Positions 27,146-35,247 are shown, counted from the stretch's first letter. The stretch: DNA of 64,000 nucleotides from Streptomyces sp. B21-083 (GCF_036898825.1 NZ_JARUND010000001.1:682001-746000), one strand, 5' to 3'. A program made the numbers and translations. The notes: a model not told the origin generated them from the letters alone.

Positions 27146-27180
27146 CACCGGTGCTGTTGTCGAAGACAACAGCACCGGTG
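27146..27180. terminator. Perfect 16-bp stem hairpin
   Basis: Arms CACCGGTGCTGTTGTC (27146-27161) and GACAACAGCACCGGTG (27165-27180) are perfectly complementary around a 3-base loop. The element sits between the stop of the NsdA-like gene and the ribosome site of the 24-residue ORF, both on the minus strand. It could be a terminator or attenuator between these genes; there is no U-tract. Confidence 0.75.
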
Positions 27181-27243
27181 GCCTGACATACCAGGGAGTG
27201 CGGGGGTTGTCCGGTTGCATATGCGTAGTGGCGCCGACATCGG

Positions 27244-28746
27244 CTATGCCACCGCTCCCAGCACCGGTCGCGACCTGCGTTCGAACTCCTGCACCATCGG
27301 CTCGTCGCGATGCGGGGTGAGCCGGCCGCGGAAGTCCCGCAGTGCCTGGATGGATCGTTCGCTGTGGACGCCGCTCAGCGCGTCGAGCGCCTCGGTCGCC
27401 GTGCCGAGCGCCTCGTCGAGACGGTGCTGCTGCAGATGGGCCGTCGCCAGCACGGACCGGCTGATGGCCTGGCGCCGACGGCGGTCGGCGTGGGCGCGCA
27501 CGGACCGCGCCGCGGTGTCCTGCGCCTGCGCCGCCCAGCCCAGGTCACGGAAGCACACCGCGGACTCCGCCTCCAGGTAGTGGTGGTCCAGGAAGCGCAC
27601 CCAGGGCGACTCCTGGGCACTGCCCCGGCTCGCGGCCAGCTGCCTCTCGGCCGCGCACAGGGCCTCGGAGGCCTCACGAGCGCGGCCCAGCGCGGCGTGC
27701 CCCCGGGCGGACATCGCGTACAGGCGCATCAGGCCGAGCGGGCTGCCCGAACCCTTCGCCGTGACGAGTCCGGCCCGGGCCAGACACACACCTTCGTCGG
27801 GACGGCCGAGGCTGGTCGCCAGATGGGACAGGCCGGCGAGGATCTGCCCGCCGAGCACCCGGTCGCGCCCCTCGGCGCAGAGCCGCAGGCCCTGGGTCAT
27901 GTAGCGCTGCGCGAGCCCGTACTCCCCCGCGTCGTACGAGCTCCAGCCGGCCATCGCCGCCAGGCGGGCCGCGGCGGCGAACAGCTCGCGCAGCTGGGCC
28001 GGGGCGACGCCGCGCTGCTGGAGCATGGGGATGATCTCGGTGGACAGGTAGTGCACGATGCTGGTGCGGACCCCGCCGCCCCCGTAGTGGTTGTCCATCT
28101 CGTCGAACATGCCGATCATCGCGTGGACCTGCTCCACGGGACCGGCACAGTCCGGTGGCGGTACAGCGGCGGGTACGGGGCGGACGCGGCCCGAGTCACC
28201 GCCTCCGCCGACGCCTCCGTCGCCGGTCCCGCCGTTCTCGCCGTTCTCGCTGTTCTCGGCGTTCTCCGCGTTCTCCAACAGCCAGAGCAGCCACTCGCGC
28301 TGAGGGTTCGTCAGGGCGCCCGGGACGAAGGGGACCGTGCCGAGGAGCGTGCGCCGCGAGATGTCCGTGGAGCCCAGTTCCGCCAGGGAGTGCAGGGTCT
28401 CCGCGACGTCCTCGCCGTACACGAGTGCCCTGCCCACGACGGGGCGTTGCTGGTCGGGCACGAAGCCGAGGTCCGCCGGAGACAGTGCGCGGGCCAGGCG
28501 TTCACAGAGCACCGCGGCGATCAACTCGGGGGTGCCGCCCCGGGGCTGCTGACCCTGGAGCCAGCGGGTGACCGACGCCTTGTCGTAGTTGCTGTCCACG
28601 CCCTGTCTGCGGCCCAGTTCGTTGACGCGGTGCGCGAGTGACGCGTAGGAGCAGCCGGCGTCCTTGAGCGCGGTCGCCAGCGCCGTGTTGGCTCCGCCCG
28701 CGCCCCTGCCGGGGCTTCTCGGTTGTCCGTTCGTCACGGCGGCCAT
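27244..28746 (-). CDS. NsdA-like TPR regulator with XRE-type N-terminus
   Basis: 500 aa. The N-terminal part (ALKDAGCSYASLAHRVNELG, KASVTRWLQGQQPRG) is a helix-turn-helix-like domain and the C-terminal 250 residues are TPR-like helical repeats. Layout and length match NsdA, the S. coelicolor negative regulator of differentiation and antibiotic production; a paralogue rather than the orthologue is possible. Around residue 160 a low-complexity insert of N-A-E/N-S-E/N-G-E triplets comes from a 9-bp repeat in the DNA. The start has only a weak ribosome site. Confidence 0.78.
   Translation of the reverse strand: MAAVTNGQPRSPGRGAGGANTALATALKDAGCSYASLAHRVNELGRRQGVDSNYDKASVTRWLQGQQPRGGTPELIAAVLCERLARALSPADLGFVPDQQRPVVGRALVYGEDVAETLHSLAELGSTDISRRTLLGTVPFVPGALTNPQREWLLWLLENAENAENSENGENGGTGDGGVGGGGDSGRVRPVPAAVPPPDCAGPVEQVHAMIGMFDEMDNHYGGGGVRTSIVHYLSTEIIPMLQQRGVAPAQLRELFAAAARLAAMAGWSSYDAGEYGLAQRYMTQGLRLCAEGRDRVLGGQILAGLSHLATSLGRPDEGVCLARAGLVTAKGSGSPLGLMRLYAMSARGHAALGRAREASEALCAAERQLAASRGSAQESPWVRFLDHHYLEAESAVCFRDLGWAAQAQDTAARSVRAHADRRRRQAISRSVLATAHLQQHRLDEALGTATEALDALSGVHSERSIQALRDFRGRLTPHRDEPMVQEFERRSRPVLGAVA
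28228..28278. repeat. 9-bp tandem repeat inside the NsdA-like gene
   Basis: Five to six imperfect copies of gttctcNNc in a row encode the Glu-Asn-Ala/Ser/Gly repeats of the protein. Each unit is a multiple of three, so copy-number changes keep the frame. Confidence 0.8.
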
Positions 28747-28906
28747 CCAGGTTTCGCATCACGTCGGCGTGGGGCTACGTACTCGTCCGGATCTGGCGGG
28801 ACGTCAACTTCCCGGCGGACGGACGGGCTTCGGTGACGTCACCGCGCGATGTGCGGCAGGTCACTCGATCACTATGGTGACCGACAGGCACAGCTCGCAA
28901 CCTTCG

Positions 28907-28923
28907 TTCTGATAATTTCAGAA
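28907..28923 (+). promoter_or_regulatory. AT-rich inverted repeat with -10-like box upstream of the XRE gene
   Basis: TTCTGA-TAATT-TCAGAA forms an inverted repeat, and GATAAT (28911-28916) inside it resembles a -10 box. It lies in the 250-bp divergent region between the NsdA-like and XRE genes. This is a candidate promoter/operator only. Confidence 0.4.
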
Positions 28924-28999
28924 TGAACCGCAAAGGCCTGTCGGTGTCAACCGAAGACATGGCACACTGCCCGCTGTGACCGGTCCCCGGAGGTCCCAC

Positions 29000-29866
29000 G
29001 TGAGCGACAACCGCTCAGGCGGAAGCGCCCCCACCGTCCTTCGGATGGTCCTCGGAAAGCGCCTGAGGCATCTGCGGGAGCGGGCAGGGGTGTCGTTCGA
29101 GGACGCCGCACGGGCGATCGAGGTCACGCCGTTGACGGTCCGCCGGATGGAGAAGGCCGAGGTCGGCCTCCGCATCCCCTACGTGAAGGAGCTGTTGCGC
29201 ACCTACGGGGTCCTGGCCAAGGAGATCGACGACTTCCTCCGCCTCGCCAGGGAGGCCAACCAGCCGGGCTGGTGGTACACGTACCGCGATGTGCTGCCGG
29301 ACTGGTTCAGCGCCTATGTGAGCCTGGAGAGCGAAGCCACCGTCATCCGGCTCTACGAACCCCACTACGTCCCCGGCCTGTTGCAGACCGAGGACTACGC
29401 CGTCGCGCTGCTGCGCATCGGCTTCCCCAACGAGAGTCCCGAGGACATCCGGCGCCGGGTCGCCCTGCGGCTGAAGCGCCAGGATCTGCTCGACAAGCCC
29501 GAGGCGCCCGCCGTCTGGGCCGTACTGGACGAGACCGTACTGCGCAGGCCCGTGGGCGGGGCCGAGGTGATGCGGGCTCAGATCGACCGTCTCAGTGAGG
29601 TGTTGGAGTATCCGAAGGTCCGGCTCCAGATCATGCGTTTCGCCGCGGGTCCGCACCCGGGAGCCTTCGGTCCCTTCCACTACTTCCGCTTCGGCTTCTC
29701 CGAACTGCCCGACGTCGTCTACACGGAGAGCCTCGCCGGCGCGCAGTACTTCGACCAGCCCGCCGACGTCGTGACGTACCTGGAGGTACTGGACCGGATG
29801 TCCGTTCAGGCGGAACCGGTCGCTCGGACCAGGGAGATCCTGGCAGCACTGCGTAAGGAGTTGTGA
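29000..29866 (+). CDS. XRE family regulator with DUF5753 domain
   Basis: 288 aa from GTG 29000, chosen because GGAGG lies seven bases upstream (GTG 28976 is less well placed). Residues about 10-70 form an XRE helix-turn-helix (LGKRLRHLRERAGVSFEDAA, VTPLTVRRMEKAEVGL); the rest is DUF5753 (YEPHYVPGLLQTEDYAVALL, PDVVYTESLAGAQYF). This is the standard Streptomyces pair with the DUF397 protein four bases downstream. Such pairs are regulator/accessory modules in development and are sometimes described as toxin-antitoxin-like. Confidence 0.93.
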   Translation: MSDNRSGGSAPTVLRMVLGKRLRHLRERAGVSFEDAARAIEVTPLTVRRMEKAEVGLRIPYVKELLRTYGVLAKEIDDFLRLAREANQPGWWYTYRDVLPDWFSAYVSLESEATVIRLYEPHYVPGLLQTEDYAVALLRIGFPNESPEDIRRRVALRLKRQDLLDKPEAPAVWAVLDETVLRRPVGGAEVMRAQIDRLSEVLEYPKVRLQIMRFAAGPHPGAFGPFHYFRFGFSELPDVVYTESLAGAQYFDQPADVVTYLEVLDRMSVQAEPVARTREILAALRKEL

Positions 29867-29869
29867 ACC

Positions 29870-30115
29870 ATGGCAACCGACAACCCCGTCCACAGCGGCA
29901 TGCCCGCGACCGAACTCGGCTCCGAGGGCTGGCACAAGCCCTGGAGCGGCACCAACGGCGGAAGCTGCGTCGAGGCCAAGCGACTGCCCGACGGCAGTGT
30001 CGCCTTCCGGCAGTCCAAGGACCCCGACGGGCCCGCCCTGGTCTACTCCCGGGACGAGATCGTGTCGTTCCTGGAGGGCGCCAAGTCCGGCCAGGCCGAC
30101 TTCCTGATCGCCTGA
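29870..30115 (+). CDS. DUF397 domain protein
   Basis: 81 aa. It has the family landmarks: GWHKPWSGTNGGSCVEAKRL, VAFRQSKDPDGPALVYSRDE and a FLEGAKSGQADFLI end. DUF397 proteins are nearly always encoded directly after XRE-DUF5753 regulators and are thought to bind or modulate them. The gap is three bases, so translation is coupled. Confidence 0.93.
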   Translation: MATDNPVHSGMPATELGSEGWHKPWSGTNGGSCVEAKRLPDGSVAFRQSKDPDGPALVYSRDEIVSFLEGAKSGQADFLIA

Positions 30116-30252
30116 CGCCCCGGCCCGCCGTACGCCTCCGGCGCGAGCGGTCCGGGTACGGCGCACCACCACATCCGCACAACCGGACAACCCGTTCGTG
30201 CACTCCCGACGCGCGGGATAGCCGTACACACTGGAGGAGTTGACGCGCCACC

Positions 30253-30272
30253 GCGCGCACCGTTGTGCGCGC
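30253..30272 (+). promoter_or_regulatory. Stem-loop in leader of the kinase-like gene
   Basis: GCGCGCAC (30253-30260) and GTGCGCGC (30265-30272) form a perfect 8-bp stem with a CGTT loop, 28 bases before the ATG of the short ORF at 30301. Confidence 0.5.
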
Positions 30273-30300
30273 ATTCACTCCGAAGTCCGAAGGGAGCGGC

Positions 30301-30402
30301 ATGCGTACGCCGTCTCACGCCCCGGGTCGAGTCACGTCGTCCGGCCGTGCCGGCACTCCCCTGCCGGGCCGCTCCCCAAGGACGGGGACGCCCACGCGAT
30401 GA
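30301..30402 (+). CDS. Short upstream ORF coupled to the kinase-like gene
   Basis: A 33-codon frame starts at ATG 30301 behind an excellent GAAGGGAG site and ends in TGA at 30400-30402, overlapping the next ATG (ATGA). The peptide is Arg/Pro/Ser/Thr-rich with no recognisable family. Because the following gene has only a weak ribosome site of its own, this ORF probably feeds ribosomes into it. Confidence 0.45.
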   Translation: MRTPSHAPGRVTSSGRAGTPLPGRSPRTGTPTR

Positions 30403-30929
30403 ACCTTCCGCGGGCCGTCACGGAGACCGTCACCCCGTACCGGATCCTGGTCGTCGAGGGCCACGAGGGTCTTCGCCGCGCCTGTCTGTACTCCGAACTG
30501 GCCCTGCTCGGCTTCCCGTCACGGCAGCCGCCCGAGGGGCTGCATCATCTCGATCCCACCCGGCCCTACCGCGACCTGCTGGCCGCGCCGGGCCGGTTCG
30601 TCGTCGACGGCGGCATCATCGGGGAACTCGTGTACGGGCCGTTGCGTCGCGGGCGGTCCCGGGTGACCTGGATCCAGGCGCTCGACTTCGCCGAGGCGGT
30701 CGCGGAACGCGAGGGCGCCCTGCTCCACCTCACCGGAGGCGAACACGACGACGGGTCGGAGAGCGCTGCCGCCGCCCTTGCCTACGCAAGGGTGTTCCGG
30801 ACGCTCGCACAGCATGTTCCCGTGGTACGCGTGGACGTCGCCCCCGCCCTGACCGACATGGTCGCCGAGCGGACTCGCCGCATCCGTGCCCCAGCGCCCC
30901 AACTGTCCCAACTCCGGCGATCTAGCTAG
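30399..30929 (+). CDS. Degenerate P-loop kinase-like protein (thymidylate-kinase-like fold)
   Basis: 176 aa. The N-terminal strand-loop RILVVEGHEGLRRACLYSEL sits where nucleoside monophosphate kinases have their P-loop, but the Lys-Ser/Thr is missing. VVDGGIIGELVYGPL matches the DRxxxSExVYG lid/base region of phage-type thymidylate kinases, again with Arg and Ser lost. Both catalytic landmarks are therefore degenerate, suggesting a pseudo-kinase. The start is ATG 30399, coupled to the short ORF before it. The family call is inference from motif spacing. Confidence 0.6.
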   Translation: MNLPRAVTETVTPYRILVVEGHEGLRRACLYSELALLGFPSRQPPEGLHHLDPTRPYRDLLAAPGRFVVDGGIIGELVYGPLRRGRSRVTWIQALDFAEAVAEREGALLHLTGGEHDDGSESAAAALAYARVFRTLAQHVPVVRVDVAPALTDMVAERTRRIRAPAPQLSQLRRSS

Positions 30930-30981
30930 CAGTTGACGATAGGTTAGCGAAGTCCGCGCGAGGCAAGTCAGGAGAACTCCG

Positions 30982-31791
30982 ATGACAGACGGCTCCCCCA
31001 CCCCCGACCAGGAAGCACTGTCCAAGATCGACACCACGGTGCCCCACTCCGCCCGCATCTGGAACTACTGGATGGGCGGCAAGGACAACTACGAGGTCGA
31101 CCGCGCGGCGGGCGACGAGTACCGCGAGATCGCCCCCGACATCGAGACGATGGCCCGCGCCTCGCGCACCTATCTCATCCGCGCGGTCACCTTCGTGGCC
31201 CGCGAGCGCGGGATCCGCCAGTTCCTCGACATCGGCACCGGCCTGCCGACGTACGACAACACGCACCAGGTCGCCCAGAAGGTGGCCCCCGAGTCGCGCA
31301 TCGTCTACGTCGACAACGACCCGCTCGTCCTGCGGCACGCGCAGGCCCTGCTCACCAGCACCCCCGAGGGCACCACCGACTACATCGACGCGGATCTGCG
31401 CGAACCCGAGAAGATCATCGAAACGGCGCGCCAGTACCTGGACTTCGACAAGCCGGTGGCGCTGATGCTGATGGGCATCCTCGGCCACATCCAGGACTGG
31501 GAGGAGGCCAAGGCGATCACTCACCGCCTTCAGGCGGCCCTGCCGCCGGGCAGCTACTTCGTGCACTACGACAGCACGGACACCGACGAGGAGCTCAAGC
31601 GCGCCCAGCAGGGATACGACGACACGGGCGCGGTCCCGTACGTGCTGCGCAGCCCCGACAAGCTCTCCGCGCTCTACGCGGGTCTGGAGCTGGTGGAGCC
31701 GGGCATCGTCTCCTGCCCGCTCTGGCGCCCGGAGCCGGGCACCTCGCCGCAGCCGACAGACGTGTACGGAGGCATCGCGTACAAGGCGTAG
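30982..31791 (+). CDS. DUF574-type SAM-dependent methyltransferase
   Basis: 269 aa, full length. Hallmarks: HSARIWNYWMGGKDNYEVDR, FLDIGTGLPTYDNTHQVAQK (SAM loop), VYVDNDPLVLRHAQALLTST and a C-terminal SPDKLSALYAGLELVEPG. It is a clear paralogue of the protein at 14806, with long identical stretches. CAGGAG lies eight bases before ATG. The methyl acceptor is unknown. It follows the regulatory cluster but has its own upstream region (30930-30981). Confidence 0.9.
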   Translation: MTDGSPTPDQEALSKIDTTVPHSARIWNYWMGGKDNYEVDRAAGDEYREIAPDIETMARASRTYLIRAVTFVARERGIRQFLDIGTGLPTYDNTHQVAQKVAPESRIVYVDNDPLVLRHAQALLTSTPEGTTDYIDADLREPEKIIETARQYLDFDKPVALMLMGILGHIQDWEEAKAITHRLQAALPPGSYFVHYDSTDTDEELKRAQQGYDDTGAVPYVLRSPDKLSALYAGLELVEPGIVSCPLWRPEPGTSPQPTDVYGGIAYKA

Positions 31792-31827
31792 CCGCTTCCG
31801 TTGTACCGGTCGGTCGTGTTTGATGTC

Positions 31828-31847
31828 ATCCTGTCGATCGACAGGAT
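31828..31847 (+). promoter_or_regulatory. 20-bp perfect palindrome upstream of esterase gene
   Basis: ATCCTGTCGATCGACAGGAT is fully self-complementary and lies 32 bases before the esterase ATG. Flanking sequence also has CCGGTCGGTCG and CGACCGAACGG as an imperfect outer repeat. It looks like a repressor operator (TetR/MarR size). Confidence 0.7.
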
Positions 31848-31878
31848 TCCTGGCAATAGCCCGACCGAACGGAACCGT

Positions 31879-32814
31879 ATGTCCCTCCTCGGCAGGCCTG
31901 CGGTGGCCTCCATCGTCGCCAAGGCGATGCAGCGGCTCGTCATGCTGGCGGACCGACGGTCCGGCGGGCGGGGCTCCGCCGCCGCGTCCCACGCCCGCCT
32001 TCCCGAATTCCCGCGTGCCACAGGCGAGTTGACGATTCCGACCTCGGTGGCCAAGGCCCGGGTCGTGGTCTACCGGCCCGCGGCCGAGGACCCGGCCCCG
32101 CCGGTCCACGTCAACTTCCACGGCGGCGGGTTCATCCTTCCGCTGACCGAGTCGGACGACGCCTTCTGCCGTGCCGTGGCCGCGCTCGCGGGCGTGGTGG
32201 TCGTCAACGTGGACTACGTCGTCGCCCCTCAGTATCCCTTCCCTGCCCCGCCCCGGCAGGCGTACGAGGTCGTCCGGTGGATCGCGGCGCACGGCGCCGA
32301 GCACGGCTGGGACGGTGCCCGGCTGACCGTGGGCGGGCAGAGCGCCGGCGGCGGTCTCGCCGCGGCCGTGGCCCGCCAGGCCCTGGAGGAGGGCGGCCCC
32401 GCGATCGCCCTCCAGGTCCTGCACTACGCGCCCCTCGACCTCGCGACCGCCGCGAAGGACAAGCGGGCGGCGATCGCCAAGCCGATGCTGCGCCCGTGGA
32501 TGGGCGAGGTGTTCGACAGCGCGTACGTACCGGACGCGCGCGAGCGCACCGACCGGCTCGTCTCCCCCGCCCATCCGGAGGAGACCGCGGACCTCAAGGG
32601 CATCGCCCCGGCCCTGGTCGTCACGGCGGCGCACGACCGCCTCCGGGCGGAGGCCGTGCGCTACGCCGAGCGGCTGCGCCAGGTGGGATCGCTGGTCGAG
32701 CACCACGACATGGCCGGGGTCGACCACGGCTACGACCTCGACGACGAGGAGAAGGCAAGGGAGGTCTACCCCTTCGTCGCCCACCACGTACGGCAGGCCA
32801 CGGCGGCCCTCTGA
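31879..32814 (+). CDS. Alpha/beta-hydrolase, hormone-sensitive-lipase type esterase
   Basis: 311 aa from ATG 31879; the open frame upstream passes through the operator and is rejected. HSL-family landmarks: NFHGGGF (oxyanion HGGG), GQSAGGG (nucleophile Ser), AHDRLR (Asp) and GVDHGYD (His). It is cytoplasmic, with no signal peptide, and probably hydrolyses short-chain esters. Expression is likely controlled through the palindrome at 31828. It is convergent with the sigma-factor gene. Confidence 0.9.
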   Translation: MSLLGRPAVASIVAKAMQRLVMLADRRSGGRGSAAASHARLPEFPRATGELTIPTSVAKARVVVYRPAAEDPAPPVHVNFHGGGFILPLTESDDAFCRAVAALAGVVVVNVDYVVAPQYPFPAPPRQAYEVVRWIAAHGAEHGWDGARLTVGGQSAGGGLAAAVARQALEEGGPAIALQVLHYAPLDLATAAKDKRAAIAKPMLRPWMGEVFDSAYVPDARERTDRLVSPAHPEETADLKGIAPALVVTAAHDRLRAEAVRYAERLRQVGSLVEHHDMAGVDHGYDLDDEEKAREVYPFVAHHVRQATAAL

Positions 32815-32840
32815 CCCCCGCGCCGCCGGCCCCGGGGCGT

Positions 32841-33767
32841 TCAGCGCAGGGTGAGGGGGGTCTCCGTTCCGGCGCGGGTCAGTTTCTCGGGGTTGCGGAC
32901 GTAGTAGAGACCGGTGACAAGGCCGTTCTCGACGCGCATCGCCATGATGCCGTCGAGCTCACCGCCCAGGTGTACGGCGAGTGCCAGGCCGCCGTTGACC
33001 ATGGTGGGAGTGAAGGTGATCGGGCTGTCATTCTTGCCCGCGGCGCCGAACAGGAAGCGGACCACCTTGTCGGCGCCGTTGATCGGCCGCAGCGCCGCCT
33101 GCTTGATACCGCCGCCGTCGCTCACCAGGACGACATCCGGGGCGAGCACGTCGAGGAGGATCTGCGGGTCCCCGGTTTCCAGTACGCGCTGGAACGACTC
33201 CAGGACGGCCCGGCCCACGGCCGGGGAAACCGTCTGGCGGGGGCGCCGGGCGTCCACGTGCCGACGGGCGCGGCTGGCGATCTGACGGACGGCCGCGGGA
33301 CTCTTGTCCACGGCGGCGGCGATCTCGTCGTAGCCCGTATCGAAGACCTCGCGGAGCACGAAGACGGCGCGTTCGGTCGGCGAGAGGGTCTCGAGGACGA
33401 GCATCAGAGCCATCGAGACGCTCTCGGCGAGTTCGACGTCCTCGGCCACGTCCGGCGCGGTGAGCAGCGGCTCGGGCAGCCACTGGCCGACGTAGGCCTC
33501 CTTGCGGCGGCTCATCGTGCGCAGCCGGTTGAGGGACTGCCGGGCCGTGATCCGGACCAGGTAGGCGCGCTGGTCGCGGACCTGCGCGAGGTCGACCGCG
33601 ACCCAGCGCAGCCAGGTCTCCTGGAGGACGTCCTCGGCGTCGGCCGCCGACCCGAGCATCTCGTACGCGACGGTGAAGAGCAGGTTGCGGTGGGCGACGA
33701 ACGTCTCGGTCGCCGGGTCGGTTCCGGGGCCGGTGCCGGGGTCGGGGGCCGTGGTGTGGTCGCTCAT
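32841..33767 (-). CDS. ECF41-group RNA polymerase sigma factor (SigJ-like)
   Basis: 308 aa from ATG 33767. It has sigma region 2 (FTVAYEMLGSAADAEDVLQETWLRW), region 4 (LSPTERAVFVLREVFDTGYDEIA) and a C-terminal SnoaL-like extension of about 120 residues (VLAPDVVLVSDGGGIKQA, VENGLVTGLYYVRNPEKL). Instead of an anti-sigma factor, ECF41 proteins use this extension to control activity. They typically sit beside an oxidoreductase or decarboxylase gene that they transcribe; here a flavoprotein gene lies 153 bases upstream on the same strand and carries a matching promoter. Confidence 0.92.
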   Translation of the reverse strand: MSDHTTAPDPGTGPGTDPATETFVAHRNLLFTVAYEMLGSAADAEDVLQETWLRWVAVDLAQVRDQRAYLVRITARQSLNRLRTMSRRKEAYVGQWLPEPLLTAPDVAEDVELAESVSMALMLVLETLSPTERAVFVLREVFDTGYDEIAAAVDKSPAAVRQIASRARRHVDARRPRQTVSPAVGRAVLESFQRVLETGDPQILLDVLAPDVVLVSDGGGIKQAALRPINGADKVVRFLFGAAGKNDSPITFTPTMVNGGLALAVHLGGELDGIMAMRVENGLVTGLYYVRNPEKLTRAGTETPLTLR

Positions 33768-33920
33768 GTCCCGGCCCCTGTCCGGCGCGGGCGGCGGCGC
33801 CGGCCGCCGTCGGTGATCGGGCGTGCGTTCACAGCAGGGTCCTTTTCGTCGTCGTCGACAGCCGTTCGACCGCCAGGGGAGCACTGCCCGGCGTCCGGCG
33901 GTGACACGCCGGGCAGTGTC

Positions 33921-35120
33921 TCAGGCTGCCCGCTCGGCGGTGACCCGCTCCTGGTCGGCCTTGGCCCGGAGGAGCTGCCGGCGCTTGGCGTCCTTGCTCC
34001 ACCAGGTGCGTGCGCCGGGCTTGCGTGCCTCGTACGAGAGCTGCCAGGGGATGCTCCTGCAGATGAGTTCCTTGACCTTCGCGCCGGTCCGGCCGCCGAG
34101 GTAGTACCTCTTGACGGTGTCGTCCTTGCCCATGAGCTGGAAGACGCCGGCGTGCCGCCCCAGGCTGATGCAGGTGGCGACGAACCCCACGTCGACCGGG
34201 GCGGGCCGCTCCCCCGCGATCCGGCTGAGCACCGTCTCGGCGGCCTGCGGGCCCAGCTGGACCGCCGCCTGGCAGCTCATCCGGAACGGCAGGTCCGACG
34301 GGGCCGCCGAGTCCCCGGCCGCGACGATGCGCTCGTCGTCCACGCTCGTCAGTGTCTCGTCGGTGAGCAGGCGGCCCAGGGCATCGGTGCGCAGTCCGCT
34401 GCGGGCGGCCAGGTCGGGGACCCCGAAGCCGGCGGTCCAGATGGTCACCGCGCTCGGCAGTTCGCGGCCATCGGCGAGGCGTACGGCAGCACGGGTCACC
34501 TCGGTCACCTTCGTGTCGGGGCCGTCGAGCACGCTCACCCCGAGTGCGGCGAGCCGCTTGGCCACCGCACGCCGGCCCCGCGGATGGAGGGACGGGCCGA
34601 GCAGTCCGCCGCACACCAGGGTCACGGTGCGGCCCTGTTCCGCCAGCTCGGCGGCGGTCTCGATGCCGGTCGGACCGGCGCCGACCACGGTCACCGGGGC
34701 CGAGGCGGGCGCGGCGTCGAGGGCCGGCCGGAGCCGCTGTGCCTCCTCCAGGCCGGCGATCGGGTACGCGAACCCGGCGGCGCCGGGGACGCGGGGGTCG
34801 GCGCTGCCGCTGCCCACGGCGTAGACCAGGTGGTCGTAGCCGACGGTGTCGCCGCTCGCGAGTGTGACGCCGCGCCCGGCCGTGTCGATCCGGGTCACGC
34901 TGTCCACCACCAGGCGGACGTCCTCGGCCAGGATCTTCCGGTAGTCGGTGACCGCGTCGTGGGTGCCGCTGACGAGTTGGTGGAGGCGGATTCGGTCGAC
35001 GAAGGTCGGGCGCGGGTTGATCAGGGTGACGGTCACGTCGGTGCGCTGTGTGAGGCGGTTTGCCGCCATGACGCCGGCGTAGCCGCCGCCGATCACGACC
35101 ACTTCGGTGTTCCCGCTCAT
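33921..35120 (-). CDS. FAD-dependent NAD(P)H oxidoreductase (NDH-2-like)
   Basis: 399 aa with two Rossmann folds: FAD site VVVIGGGYAGVMAANRL at the N-terminus and NAD(P) site VTVVGAGPTGIETAAELAEQ near residue 145; IVAAGDSAAP is the second FAD motif. No C-terminal membrane anchor is visible. Probably a soluble quinone- or dye-reducing flavoprotein. Gene order (oxidoreductase then ECF41 sigma) is the known ECF41 arrangement. Confidence 0.9.
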   Translation of the reverse strand: MSGNTEVVVIGGGYAGVMAANRLTQRTDVTVTLINPRPTFVDRIRLHQLVSGTHDAVTDYRKILAEDVRLVVDSVTRIDTAGRGVTLASGDTVGYDHLVYAVGSGSADPRVPGAAGFAYPIAGLEEAQRLRPALDAAPASAPVTVVGAGPTGIETAAELAEQGRTVTLVCGGLLGPSLHPRGRRAVAKRLAALGVSVLDGPDTKVTEVTRAAVRLADGRELPSAVTIWTAGFGVPDLAARSGLRTDALGRLLTDETLTSVDDERIVAAGDSAAPSDLPFRMSCQAAVQLGPQAAETVLSRIAGERPAPVDVGFVATCISLGRHAGVFQLMGKDDTVKRYYLGGRTGAKVKELICRSIPWQLSYEARKPGARTWWSKDAKRRQLLRAKADQERVTAERAA

Positions 35121-35170
35121 GGTGTCTCCTCCGCTTCGACGGTCGCCCCTTGAATGGGGTTCGGCCTCAA

Positions 35171-35197
35171 GACACCGGCTGAGCGAGGGTTGTGACA
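35171..35197 (-). promoter_or_regulatory. ECF41-type promoter of the flavoprotein gene
   Basis: Minus strand: TGTCACA (35197-35191), 16-bp spacer, TGTC (35174-35171), 50 bases before the ATG at 35120. The published ECF41 consensus is TGTCACA at -35 and CGTC at -10 with a similar spacer, so the match is one mismatch away from ideal. Confidence 0.8.
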
Positions 35198-35247
35198 GGG
35201 GCGGTGATTATTTTTTCGCCCCCGCCGCCCCTACCCGTCCCATCCCG

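Noticed and set aside
29000..30115. Novel toxin-antitoxin pair
   Set aside because: XRE-DUF5753 with DUF397 is a well-known and abundant Streptomyces pairing; nothing in this copy is unusual.
32277..35153. Plus-strand frame of 958 codons over esterase, sigma and flavoprotein genes
   Set aside because: Out of frame with the esterase and antisense to the sigma and oxidoreductase genes, which are well supported; it has no domain.
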